From Cyanophora paradoxa (taxonomy: Eukaryota; Glaucocystophyceae; Cyanophorales; Cyanophoraceae), in the NCBI GenBank assembly GCA_004431415.1, contig QPMI01000618.1, positions 1 through 64,000 on the forward strand: a stretch of 64,000 nucleotides of DNA, given 5' to 3'. Below, piece by piece: positions 12,323 to 24,000 of this stretch. The position numbers and the translations under genes were made by a program. A model generated the notes under the pieces. It saw only the letters and a program-made list of their open reading frames with translations. It was not told the origin of the DNA and made no database searches. The first letter of the stretch is position 1, and each line of letters begins with the position of its first letter.

Positions 12323-14775
12323 CCCGGCAAGTACAAACCTCTCGAGCTCTTGGCACCGCCAGCCGCCGCTCTGACGACGCCTGCTGAACCCGACCCCCCC
12401 CCCCCCCCCCCCCATTCCCGGCTCGCTGAGTCGACGTCCCCTCCCTCGTCGACCCAGCCGACACCCAAACCTTGAACGACCCTCGACCATCCTCGGTCCC
12501 TCCCAGGCCTCGATCGACCCCAGGCTCCGATCCGGCCCCACGCCGCTTCGGCCACCCCTTTGGCTTCGGCCACTAGTACTCCCCGGCTTCGGCCACAATC
12601 TTGGCCTCGGCCACCCCTCCGGCTTCGGCCGGCTCTGGCTTCGGCCACCCCCCGGCTTCGGCCGACCCTTTCCGACCCTCGCGGCCCGCCTTGCCTCCAT
12701 GCTCCCAGCTCTCTCAGAGAGTCTGCTCCGTCTGCAATTGTCCGCGCTCTCTCCACTCGGTCGTCTCCGCACCCCTCCCGCCCGCCCCGCATCCGCTGCC
12801 CACCCCCTGCTACTGCCTCTGCGCACTCCCTCTCCTTCCTCCTCTCCTCCTCCTACCACCTCCTTCACCTTGACAAGACAGGGCACGGACTAATCCGGGC
12901 CCTGGGGCGCAGGTGAGGCGGAGTAGGGACCCGGAAGGCGGAGGAGTGGTGGTGCGGCGGCAAGGGAGGGCGGCGGACTGCGGGACCTTTCACTTCCAGG
13001 GCTCATGAGGGATGGAGGAGTTGATCAAGGGGTGGGCGCGTGGGACTGGTTACGGCTATCGATATCCCCGAAAACCATGTCTCCCCCACTCAGGCGATCG
13101 CGAACCTCCCATATTGAGCGATCCAAGGCCGGCAACTTGCTAACACTTCAGCTAGATAGTCGACCGGTCGGAAGGGCACGTCACGTAGAACATTGCCAAG
13201 TTGATACATGTGCCGTGGTTTATCAATGCGACGTCCATCTGTGCAAACAAAGGAAGGGGGGGGGGGGGCGGCGAGTATGTCAGGGGCTCATTTACGATTG
13301 ATCATGATCTTGTTTGTTTTGAATTCATTAATTGCAGATGACAAGCTTAAGGGGACCACGATTTCAGCGCGCGAGTGCGTGCGCGAATTCGAGTGCATGA
13401 CCGAAAAGCATGCATTGCAACGATCGCGAACGTTCATGATCATGTTCGTTTGTGAAGGGGCGCGAATATTCGCGCGCACGATTGCCGCGCCTGACCCGCC
13501 CTGAACGAAATGCATGCATTGCAATACGACCGAGGCAGGAGCGCTCCTGATCGTGTTCGTTCGTGAACTTCTTTGTTTCGCGCGTGCACGAATGGCCTGA
13601 ACCGCGCGCACGCGATGCGCTAATGAATCGCTTTTGTTTTTCATTAATTCATTTGAAGAGGGGCCGACGATTTAAGGACCGACGATTTAACAGTGCGCGC
13701 GCGTGGTGCGTGCGCAACTTCGTGCCTGACCCGCGATGCGCTAAGGTCTGCGGTCTTTAAATTGTCGCGCCCCGGTATGTACTTGCGCAAGCAAGCTCAA
13801 GCAGCGGTTAAGATCTGCAAGGATCGGCGAATTCAATTAAGGCCCCCGCCGAGGGCCCTTCTTTCCCCAATGCAAAACCGGCTCTCTTTCGCCCCATCGG
13901 CCTTCCCGATGCGACACGGAAAATACTCCCCTTCCCCGCCCAGCCCTCCTGCGCCACAGCACACCTTCTGCACAGCCCTGGGCATCAACAAGACCACCAC
14001 TTCATCCATCCAAAAAGACCTCGCGCTGCTACTCGACCAATATCTCCGAGCAATCTGGAGGGACCGTCGGACCGATGCGCCCGCAACCATTCCTGGGAAA
14101 TCCGACAAGGCATCACCGATAGGACCAAACGTAGATTTCGCAGCGGAAGCGGAAGCCGGGTCCCCGCCCTCCCCAGCCCCCTCCCCCCCCTCCCCGCCCT
14201 CTCCCCCCCCCTCCTTCACAATACCATTTGCAAAAAAACCATCGATATCCGCCGGTTGCGTCCTCTCCGCCTCCCACCCCGCCTCTCCGCCGGTTGCGTC
14301 CTCCCTCCCATCAATTGCACGCAACCCTCAATTCTTCGCGGGCCGCACGCTTGCAGCCCCGGTCCCTCAGACAGCAGAACAGTAGACGCTAATTATAAAG
14401 CTAAACGAGAGCCTAGCGGCCAGCACCCTGCCCACCCCGTCCTCAGGGTCCAACCCCTTCTTGCAACCGTCCAAACGTCCCGCTCCCCCCCTTGCCCCTT
14501 CCCCCAAGCGCGCGTGCCCGTCCCCCTCTCCACGCAAACGAGCAGCTGACGCTCTTCCCGGGCCAGTCCCTGACTCCAAACGCTCGCGTCCCGTGGCCCC
14601 TACCCCTCGAGCTCCCGCCCCTCCGCCCGCCTTATACATATAATTACCTAAACCCACGACTAATTATATATAAAAGGACGGCGGCCGGCCGCAAGACGAT
14701 CAAGCGTGTAACCAAAAACTTTTTAAAGCGAGAACGGTGCCCGCAGGACACCTCACTTTCACGTCCCTTTTCGCA
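12323..14775. repeat. Satellite unit 6
   Basis: 2453 bp. It shares GAGCGATCCAAGG and GGGGACCACG with unit 5, but CTCTTGG with units 1 and 7. Confidence 0.9.
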
Positions 14776-17233
14776 CCCGGCAAGTACAAACCTCTCGAGC
14801 TCTTGGCACCGCCAGCCGCCGCTCTGACGACGCCTGCTGAACCCGACCCCCCCCCCCCCCCCCACCCATTCCCGGCTCGCTGAGTCGACGTCCCCTCCCT
14901 CGTCGACCCAGCCGACACCCCAAACCTTGAACGACCCTCGACATCCTCGGTCCTCCCCAGGCCTCGATCGACCCCAGGCTCCGGATCCGGCCCCCACGCC
15001 GGCTTCGGCCACCCCTTTGGCTTCGGCCACTAGTACTCCCCGGCTTCGGCTACAATCTTGGCCTCGGCCACCCCTCCGGCTTCGGCCCGGCTCTGGCTTC
15101 GGCCACCCCCCGGCTTCGGCCGACCCTTTCCGACCCCTCGCGGCCCGCCTTGCCTCCATGCTCCAGCTCTCTCAGAGAGTCTGCTCCGTCTGCAATTGTC
15201 CGCGCTCTCTCCACTCGGTCGTCTCCGCACCCTCCCCGCCCCGCCCCGCATCCGCTGCCCACCCCCTGCTACTGCCTCTGCGCACTCCCTCTCCTTCCTC
15301 CTCTCCTCCTCCTACCACCTCCTTCACCTTGACAAGACAGGGCACGGACTAATCCGGGCCCTGGGGCGCAGGTGAGGCGGAGTAGGGACCCGGAAGGCGG
15401 AGGAGTGGTGGTGCGGCGGCAAGGGAGGGCGGCGGACTGCGGGACCTTTCACTTCCAGGGCTCATGAGGGATGGAGGAGTTGATCAAGGGTGGGCGCGTG
15501 GGACTGGTTACGGCTATCGATATCCCCGAAAACCATGTCTCCCCCACTCAGGCGATCGCGAACCTCCCATATTGAGCGACCCAAGGCCGGCAACTTGCTA
15601 ACACTTCAGCTAGATAGTCGACCGGTCGGAAGGGCACGTCACGTAGAACATTGCCAAGTTGATACATGTGCCGTGGTTTATCAATGCGACGTCCATCTGT
15701 GCAAACAAAGGAAGGGGGGGGGGGGGGGGGGCGAGTATGTCAGGGGCTCATTTACGATTGATCATGATCTTGTTTGTTTTGAATTCATTAATTGCAGATG
15801 ACAAGCTTAAGGGGCCACGATTTCAGCGCGCGAGTGCGTGCGCGAATTCGAGTGCATGACCGAAAAGCATGCATTGCAACGATCGCGAACGTTCATGATC
15901 ATGTTCGTTTGTGAAGGGGCGCGAATATTCGCGCGCACGATTGCCGCGCCTGACCCGCCCTGAACGAAATGCATGCATTGCAATACGACCGAGGCAGGAG
16001 CGCTCCTGATCGTGTTCGTTCGTGAACTTCTTTGTTTCGCGCGTGCACAAATGGCCTGAACCGCGCGCACGCGATGCGCTAATGAATCGCTTTTGTTTTT
16101 CATTAATTCATTTGAAGAGGGGCCGACGATTTAAGGACCGACGATTTAACAGTGCGCGCGCGTGGTGCGTGCGCAACTTCGTGCCTGACCCGCGATGCGC
16201 TAAGGTCTGCGGTCTTTAAATTGTCGCGCCCCGGTATGTACTTGCGCAAGCAAGCTCAAGCAGCGGTTAAGATCTGCAAGGATCGGCGAATTCAATTAAG
16301 GCCCCCGCCGAGGGCCTTCTTTCCCCAATGCAAAACCGGCTCTCTTTCGCCCCATCGGCCTTCCCGATGCGACACGGAAAATACTCCCCTTCCCGCCCCA
16401 GCCCTCCTGCGCCCACAGCACACCTTCTGCACAGCCCTGGGCATCAACAAGACCACCACTTCATCCATCCAAAAAGACCTCGCGCTGCTACTCGACCAAT
16501 ATCTCCGAGCAATCTGGAGGGACCGTCGGACCGATGCGCCCGCAACCATTCCTGGGAAATCCGACAAGGCATCACCGATAGGACCAAACGTAGATTTCGC
16601 AGCGGAAGCGGAAGCCGGGTCCCCGCCCTCCCGGCCCCCCCTCCCCCCCCCTCCCCCGCCCTCTCCCCCCCCCCTCCCTTCACAATACCATTTGCAAAAA
16701 AACCATCGATATCCGCCGGTTGCGTCCTCTCCGCCTCCCACCCCGCCTCTCCGCCGGTTGCGTCCTCCCTCCCATCAATTGCACGCAACCCTCAATTCTT
16801 CGCGGGCCGCACGCTTGCAGCCCGGTCCCTCAGACAGCAGAACAGTAGACGCTAATTATAAAGCTAAACGAGAGCCTAGCGGCCAGCACCCTGCCCACCC
16901 GTCCTCAGGGTCCAACCCCTTCTTGCAACCGTCCAAACGTCCCGCTCCCCCCTTGCCCCTTCCCCAAGCGCGCGTGCCCGTCCCCCTCTCCACGCAAACG
17001 AGCAGCTGACGCTCTTCCCGGGCCAGTCCCTGACTCCAAACGCTCGCGTCCCGTGGCCCTACCCCTCGAGCTCCCGCCCTCCGCCCGCCTTATACATATA
17101 ATTACCTAAACCCACGACTAATTATATATAAAAGGACGGCGGCCGGCCGCAAGACGATCAAGCGTGTAACCAAAAACTTTTTAAAGCGAGAACGGTGCCC
17201 GCAGGACACCTCACTTTCACGTCCCTTTTCGCA
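14776..17233. repeat. Satellite unit 7
   Basis: 2458 bp. Private substitutions include CTTCGGCTACAAT near 15050 (others CTTCGGCCACAAT) and GTGCACAAATGG near 16046 (others GTGCACGAATGG). Confidence 0.9.
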
Positions 17234-18844
17234 CCCGGCAAGTACAAACCTCTCGAGCTCGTGGCACCGCCAGCCGCCGCTCTGACGACGCCTGCTGAAC
17301 CCGACCCCCCCCCCCCCCCCCCCCCCCCCCAACCACCCATTCCCGGCTCGCTGAGTCGACGTCCCCTCCCTCGTCGACCCAGCCGACACCCCAAACCTTG
17401 AACGACCCTCGACCATCCTCGGTCCCTCCCCAGGCCTCGATCGACCCCCAGGCTCCGGATCCGGCCCCACGCCGGCTTCGGCCACCCCTTTGGCTTCGGC
17501 CACTAGTACTCCCCCGGCTTCGGCCACAATCTTGGCCTCGGCCACCCTCCGGCTTCGGCCCGGCTCTGGCTTCGGCCACCCCCCGGCTTCGGCCGACCCT
17601 TTCCGACCCTCGCGGCCCGCCTTGCCTCCATGCTCCCAGCTCTCTCAGAGAGTCTGCTCCGTCTGCAATTGTCCGCGCTCTCTCCACTCGGTCGTCTCCG
17701 CACCCTCCCCGCCCCGCCCCGCATCCGCTGCCCACCCCCTGCTACTGCCTCTGCGCACTCCCTCTCCTTCCTCCTCTCCTCCTCCTACCACCTCCTTCAC
17801 CTTGACAAGACAGGGCACGGACTAATCCGGGCCCTGGGGCGCAGGTGAGGCGGAGTAGGGACCCGGAAGGCGGAGGAGTGGTGGTGCGGCGGCAAGGGAG
17901 GGCGGCGGACTGCGGGACCTTTCACTTCCAGGGCTCATGAGGGATGGAGGAGTTGATCAAGGGGTGGGCGCGTGGGACTGGTTACGGCTATCGATATCCC
18001 CGAAAACCATGTCTCCCCCACTCAGGCGATCGCGAACCTCCCATATTGAGCGACCCAAGGCCGGCAACTTGCTAACACTTCAGCTAGATAGTCGACCGGT
18101 CGGATGAGCGACCCAAGGCCGGCAACTTGCTAACACTTCAGCTAGATAGTCGACCGGTCGGAAGGGCACGTCACGTAGAACATTGCCAAGTTGATACATG
18201 TGCCGTGGTTTATCAATGCGACGTCCATCTGTGCAAACAAAGGAAGGGGGGGGGGGCGGCGAGTATGTCAGGGGCTCATTTACGATTGATCATGATCTTG
18301 TTTGTTTTGAATTCATTAATTGCAGATGACAAGCTTAAGGGGGCCACGATTTCAGCGCGCGAGTGCGTGCGCGAATTCGAGTGCATGACCGAAAAGCATG
18401 CATTGCAACGATCGCGAACGTTCATGATCATGTTCGTTTGTGAAGGGGCGCGAATATTCGCGCGCACGATTGCCGCGCCTGACCCGCCCTGAACGAAATG
18501 CATGCATTGCAATACGACCGAGGCAGGAGCGCTCCTGATCGTGTTCGTTCGTGAACTTCTTTGTTTCGCGCGTGCACGAATGGCCTGAACCGCGCGCACG
18601 CGATGCGCTAATGAATCGCTTTTGTTTTTCATTAATTCATTTGAAGAGGGGCCGACGATTTAAGGACCGACGATTTAACAGTGCGCGCGCGTGGTGCGTG
18701 CGCAACTTCGTGCCTGACCCGCGATGCGCTAAGGTCTGCGGTCTTTAAATTGTCGCGCCCCGGTATGTACTTGCGCAAGCAAGATCAAGCAGCGGTTAAG
18801 ATCTGCAAGGATCGGCGAATTCAATTAAGGCCCCCGCCGAGGGC
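17234..18844. repeat. Satellite unit 8, truncated terminal copy
   Basis: 1611 bp, ending abruptly inside the GGCCC/GGGCC hairpin of the unit. It alone carries a 58 bp internal duplication and the substitution AAGATCAAGC at about 18781 (others AAGCTCAAGC). Confidence 0.9.
18047..18162. repeat. 58 bp tandem duplication private to the last satellite unit
   Basis: The segment beginning TGAGCGACCCAAGG and ending GTCGACCGGTCGGA is present twice, at 18047-18104 and 18105-18162. All other units have it once. It is a small replication-slippage or unequal-exchange scar near the array border. Confidence 0.9.
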
Positions 18845-18846
18845 GC
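18829..18846. other. Array/unique junction inside a GC hairpin
   Basis: Complete units read GGCCC, a seven-base loop, then GGGCC (for example 1521-1525 and 1533-1537). In the last unit homology stops within the second arm, at GGGC (18841-18844), and unique DNA begins GCGATGGAGATCGG. The breakpoint therefore lies in a potential hairpin. Confidence 0.6.
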
Positions 18847-19148
18847 GATGGAGATCGGGAATGTGGGATCCGGATGCATATGATCGAAAAGGAATGAGGG
18901 GAATGAAATGAGGGGAGAAAGGATCCGGATATCGATCGAGGGAGAATCGTTAATTAAGATCAGCTCGAGCGCATCAATCCGCGACCCGTACCCGCGGCCG
19001 CATTCATGTGCATTTTCCCTCGCGATCGGGCCATTTCGGCGCATTTCGGAATTTAATATCCTCTCTAGCTCCACTCCTCTCGATTCTAACTCCTGACGAT
19101 GTCCTGACGACTCCTCTCGATTCTGAATCGTCGAATCGGCACGCGACG
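18845..19148. other. Spacer between the satellite and the methyltransferase gene
   Basis: Unique sequence with less GC than its surroundings. A 14-mer CTCCTCTCGATTCT occurs twice (about 19074 and 19110), just upstream of the chosen start codon. No gene is visible; it probably holds the promoter and 5' UTR of the gene at 19149. Confidence 0.5.
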
Positions 19149-20653
19149 ATGTCCAGCGCTCCGGCGAAGAACGGCGAAGGCGGGCGCCGCCTCTCGTTCG
19201 CGGAGCTCGCCCTCTGGCTCCCGTTCAACCTCGTTTTCGCGATCGCGCCGTATCCGTGGATCGCGGCCTGGACGGCGGGACTCCAGGGCCCGCGCTCGAC
19301 CTGGCTGCCCTTCGCCTCGCAATTTCTGAAGGCCGCACAGCCTATTTCGCGGGCGTGCGGGTGCGCCCTGCGAATTTCGCGATGTCGCGAAATCGGTCTC
19401 TGAGCCGAGTACGACAGAGACCTCGAGCACTACAGCTGCCCGGGAGCTTTTGCGTGGGATTTCGCGCTCTTCATGGCTTTCGGCGCCCTTCACTCGTTCA
19501 TGGCTTCGGTGAGCATTTCAATTTTCGCAGGTCCTGGCCAGCGAAATAGTATACGTACGTCGAATTTATCTCCCGGTTCGCGGTCTCGACAGGCGACGGG
19601 GAAGGCCCTCGTGCGCTCTACTGTTCCGCCGCAGGTGCAGCCGACGATTTTCGCGGCCGTCTCGAACGCCGCCGTCATTTGCGTGGCCGCCGCCTGGGCC
19701 TCGTGCCCCGGGGCCGTCTGGGAGGCCAAAAGCGGGGCGCTGCGCGTCGCGCTCCTCTCCGGCAAAATCCTCGCAATTGTGGCGGATCTGGTGCAAAGAA
19801 TAGCTGTAGCTGCGAAACCTAGATGCGCAAACTAGCTTATCTAGATCTCTTAGCTCTTGCCAGTCGCCTAAAATTCGTTGGTTTAATTCGCTTGCAAGTT
19901 GCTTATCATAGTATAATTAGCGATTAGCGTAAAAATTCCTGCTTACATTATTTGCCTCACGTAATTATATAATCTCCTGCCAGTCGTTCAACTTTCATTT
20001 TCCGGCCTGCGATTGCGAGCGGCAGTTTCACACGTCCCTCTGCGGCTTCGACTCGCTGGAGCTCTTCGGGACGTCCGCCCTCTTCCAAACGGCGGAGGAG
20101 GCCGCCGCCGCCGCGGACTCGGCGCCCGCGCGAGACGGCCACGAGCCGACCCTGATAACCACTGGCCTCTTCCGCTTCGTGCGGTGCGTGATCTCTTTGA
20201 TTTGATGCGCGAGCATAGCTGCAGCTCGCCTTTCTAAAATTTGTTACGCAAACATAGCGGCAGCTTGCTACTCATGCCAGATTAAATTTTTACTCCCCCA
20301 TGCACACGCAGGCATCCGATGTACTCCCTTCTGCTTCTTCAGGCGCGCCTCAAATTGTGCATGAGCCGATCCGCTCATGTGATCAGCGGCTATTGATGAT
20401 GAGAGCTCCATGGCCAGATTGTTCTGGAGCCCTCGATGACGATGGATCGGCTCTACTTCTTCATCGCCGCCCTCGCTTACATCTCCTGGGGTGAGGCCCT
20501 GCGCTGCCTTACCTTCTCCATGATCAAGGTCTAGATCTGTAAGCGGTTCGAGCAGGCCACAGGCTGGAGGACCGGAAGCTCGAGCGGAAGTTCGGTCCCG
20601 CGTACAGCGCCTACCGCGCCCGAGTCGCCGCCTTCATCCCATTTCTCTTTTAG
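19149..20653 (+). CDS. NnrU/MddA-like membrane methyltransferase, 7 exons
   Basis: Predicted exons: 19149-19331, 19410-19508, 19593-19790, 20026-20183, 20312-20342, 20418-20490, 20556-20653, giving about 279 residues. Joined in phase they give the hallmarks of the isoprenylcysteine/phospholipid-methyltransferase-like membrane fold: ALHSFMA after a hydrophobic helix, D-LELFG, TTGLFRFVRHPMYS with the conserved RHP.Y, then LEDRKLERKFG..Y..YR and a hydrophobic tail before TAG. The order and spacing fit bacterial NnrU-like proteins and methanethiol S-methyltransferase (MddA). The expected location is an internal membrane and the cofactor S-adenosylmethionine; the substrate is not predictable. Introns after exons 1 and 5 use GC donors; the first junction (19332-19409) is the least certain. 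The start is the first in-frame ATG of exon 1. Confidence 0.8.
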
Positions 20654-21044
20654 ATTCAAATCGAGCTGCTCGCTTCAATTAAAGACATCACTCATTCACA
20701 GCAGCACTGACAACGTTAACAGCACTGTGCCTTATTTGCACGTTCACCATCCGCCGCCGCTGCGGGCGCGCGCCCCGCCCCTCCTCCCCTCCCCCCTCCC
20801 CCCCCCCCCCTCGTCCTCGAACTCGACGCGGTACTGATTACGTAAATGACGGTATGTAATTTCGTCAAATACGGAAAAATCAAACTTGTCGAAAATATGC
20901 TACGAAAATATCGGGCGGGGGCGCGCTCTCCTTATAAAAATCATGTTCACAATGGGGCGAGGAATATAGAGCGGCTCGCGAGCTCGAAAGCGACGTACTC
21001 ATCGAGCTCGCTTTCCGTTATCGATGTATCTATCGCGATCGATA
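20654..21044. other. Convergent intergenic spacer
   Basis: It lies between the plus-strand methyltransferase stop and the minus-strand polycystin-like stop. It contains a long C run (20794-20810) and the gene fragment at 20733-20833. No other gene is seen. Confidence 0.5.
20733..20833 (-). pseudogene. Stray copy of the last-exon end of the coiled-coil gene
   Basis: About 100 bp match 27990-28085, the 3' end of the coiled-coil gene at 28003-32779. Both begin with TTGCACGTTCACCA (28003-28005 is the stop codon of the intact gene), continue through CCGCCGCCG and GCGGGCGCG, and end CTCGTCCTCGAACTCGACGC. Similarity stops sharply after that. The copy has expanded C runs and no surrounding exons. 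It is a short segmental duplication, not an expressed gene. Confidence 0.7.
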
Positions 21045-24000
21045 TCACGCGTCCTGCGCGGTCTCGCGCCCGGACCCGACGTCGTCGGAGACGTCGACGT
21101 CGCCGGCCGCGGCGCCGGCCGCGGCGTCGGCCGCCCCCCGCTGCAGGTGGGCCCTCAGCATCCCCTCGAGCCGCGCGAGGCGCTCCTGCGCGGGGGGTGC
21201 GCGCGGGGGCCGAGTCATGATCAGGGGGCCCCACATGGACATCCGGGGCGGCAGCGGCAGCCGGCCGGGGGGCCTAGGGCGCTAGGGCGCTAGGGCGGAC
21301 TCGCCTCGAGGGCCCGCTGGCCCCGCAGGATCTCCGGGTGGGGCCCTGCCCACGGGCCGCCCCCGGGGTCGCTCCCCTCGCCCGCGCCCGCTTCCTGCTT
21401 GTGCTTGACGCCTCGGGGGCACGCCGCGGCCGGTGAGCCCTCATCGAGCTCCCCCACTTCACCTTCGCTCGAGCTCGCCCCGCTGCCGGCGTCGCTCGCC
21501 GTGGGGCGCGTTCGCCGCGCGATTTGGCCCGCCCAGCTGGCGAGGGTGGCCGCGGCCGCGGGTCTTGGTCTCAGACGACGGCCGCGGGTCGAGCTCGAGG
21601 CTGCGGGGGGCGGGGGGCGGGGGCGGGCACCGGTACGCAGCGTTCTCCGGGAGGCCCGGATGCCTCGCGCGGAGCGCCCTGCAGCGAGCGCGCCGACGTT
21701 GATGCATGTCAGCGCAGAGACAAGTACTGCGAGAGCCGCTGAGCGCGCGATGCGTATGCACGCACCTGGCGACGTCGCCGCCGCTGACGAGGCGGCTCCC
21801 GCCGGCCGCGGGGCGCGGCTGCATCCCGCGCAGCACCTCCCACACCTGCGGCGGAGCGGAGAGTCGAAATTCGAGTTCGGTGCTGCGCATCAAAGCCATT
21901 CGAGATTCGGTATTAAATATTCGCCTGGAGGTCGGTGAGGAGGCGGGCAGGCCGGCCGCGGCCGAGCGCCCTCTCCGTCTTCACGGCCGCGTTCACCGCC
22001 GAGATCCGCGACATCTGCCGCCGGCGTCGGCCGCGCCGGCGAACATATATACCCATCGATGTTTAATTTAGCGCTGGCTCCAATAGTACTCCGGCCCGAG
22101 CGCACGTCGGCGAGCTCGGAGAGGAAGCTGCGCCCGTCCCCGACCTCCTCGCTGACCTGCGCCCCGTTCCCGATCGCGACCGGCCAGTGAGAAACCGAAG
22201 CGGGACCAGCTGCAGCGCCTCGCGATCTCGACTGGGGGGCTCACCGACGCGTACTTGTCGCAGATGATGCTGCTCAACGTTAACGGTTGGGAAGCATTTC
22301 AGCTTCCGCAGCTCGCGCGACCCGAGTCTAAATAAAGACTCTTGGCGCACGCGATGAACTGCGAACAAAGCCTCAGGAATGGCCGTAGTTAAAGGCATTG
22401 GGGGCGCGAGGGAAGCTTAAGTGGGGCGCACGATGTTGATGAGGGTGTACGTCGCAAGGAGGTTGAAGATCCAGTAGAACTGCGGGGGGGGGGAGGGGGG
22501 GGGGAATGAGCCCCGGGATATCGATGCGAGGACTGCAAAGCAAGCGGGGCGGGAGGGGGGGAGGGCGAAGGGAGAGGGGGGGGAGGGGGGGGGGCGAGGC
22601 GCAGGGGGCGGACCAGGACTCGGAGCGCGTTGTCCTTGAGGACGATGCTGCGCAGGGAGCGATTGATATCAGCACCGCGGCCGGCGACAGCGACGCCGGC
22701 GCTCTTCTTCGCATCTTATAATCAAGCTTCGAATTCGGCACTAAAGGTTCCGATCCGCTGCATGGGGCGGGGCCGGAGCCACCTGCTGAGGTCGACCATC
22801 TCGCTCATGAGGAGGTGCTCGCTTAACTTCGCGAGCGAGATGCCCTGCCGCAGTGCCACGCGCGCGTGCACGTGTGCACAGTTAGTATATATATCGAATC
22901 AGAAGTGAGGAGACGGCGCGGGGAGCGGTATGTGCGAGAAGTCGGGCGGACCAGATCTGCGTAGTAGATCTCCGAGGAGCCGAATAGCACGTTACTCTGC
23001 GGCGCAGCCGCGCGCGTAAGCGATCGATCGAACTATAAGTATTTTTCGAGCGTGTGCGCACCATGCAAGCTGCCCAAGAGATGGCGGGATACGGAGAAGA
23101 GAGTGTAAGCGCGTTAAACTTGAAACGCAAAGAAAAAGAAGGGAAGCCGCCAGCCGCAGGGACGGCGCTGTTGCGAACCAAATACCTGCAGAGCAAGAAT
23201 AATAGTTCAAACGGTTGATAATCAGCTGCAGATCGATATCCCGCCCCGGGCCCTCGAGCGAGCCGTGACTGATGGATGTGTATACTATTATGATACTCGC
23301 GGGACGCGCACGATGAGCACGATGAGGACGAGTGCCGCAAGATGGAACAAATCCGAGGAAGACTGCACAAAAGGCGTCGCGATCAGTGCGTGTGACTGGG
23401 TCAGATATCGATCGTGATGGCGGGCGTGTGGCGCACGCGAACGAGGGTTCGCGTGAGCAGTCCCATCCGCCCCTGTCGAAGAAGTACGTGAGCGCAGCGA
23501 CCGATAATTATAAATTATGAATTAAAAGGTCCAGGGGCACCTGAAAGTGAAGGAGCTTGAAGATGCGAATGAGCCCCAGAAAAAGGTCTGCGAATGTCGG
23601 AGAATCACGCGCCGCTACAGTCGCACGCGTACGTGCCCCGGGGCCCGTGACGCACTTATGGCGGTGAGGACGTGGTACGTCCTGAAGAGCGATGCCGCCC
23701 TTAGGCAGCTGTCGTACAGCCTCTGGGCATGACGTGGCCCAGAGCCGGCGCCAACCATCAGAGAGCGCAGACGACGACCGAAGTCGAACGCGTTTGAAGG
23801 TGGCGGCGGCACGCACGCCCAACAAATTCACATCCTCTGCGACGTCATAGCTGTCGAGGAGCTGCGGGATAGAAATTCAGAGAAATGCTCGAAATCGAGA
23901 AACGCAATGCGCATGGCCAGCACTAGTTGATTCAAATTCGGCGGGACGCACGTCGGGCCTCGGGGCGGGCAGGCCGCTCTGGTTGCTTATGATGACGCCC

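Larger units (their letters stand above)
1..18844. repeat. Tandem satellite array, ~2.46 kb unit, 7.65 copies
   Basis: Head-to-tail copies of one unit, recognised by the recurring phrase CCCGGCAAGTACAAACCT at 1, 2458, 4933, 7405 (one C short), 9856, 12323, 14776 and 17234. Copy spacings are 2451-2475 bp. Copies differ mainly in the length of C and G runs plus a few shared substitutions, so the array is recent or kept uniform. The unit has a pyrimidine-rich part with UUCG mini-hairpins, a CpG- and palindrome-rich part, and an A+T island with a TATA-like box. Open frames occur in each copy, but indels move them between frames from copy to copy, so I do not call a protein. The array is cut by the left window edge and ends on the right at 18844. 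Its role is unknown; a subtelomeric or pericentromeric satellite, or an array of non-coding RNA genes, is possible. Confidence 0.95.

Noticed and set aside
1-18844. Satellite as rDNA or 5S array
   Set aside because: I saw no conserved rRNA segments or 5S internal control pattern in the unit.
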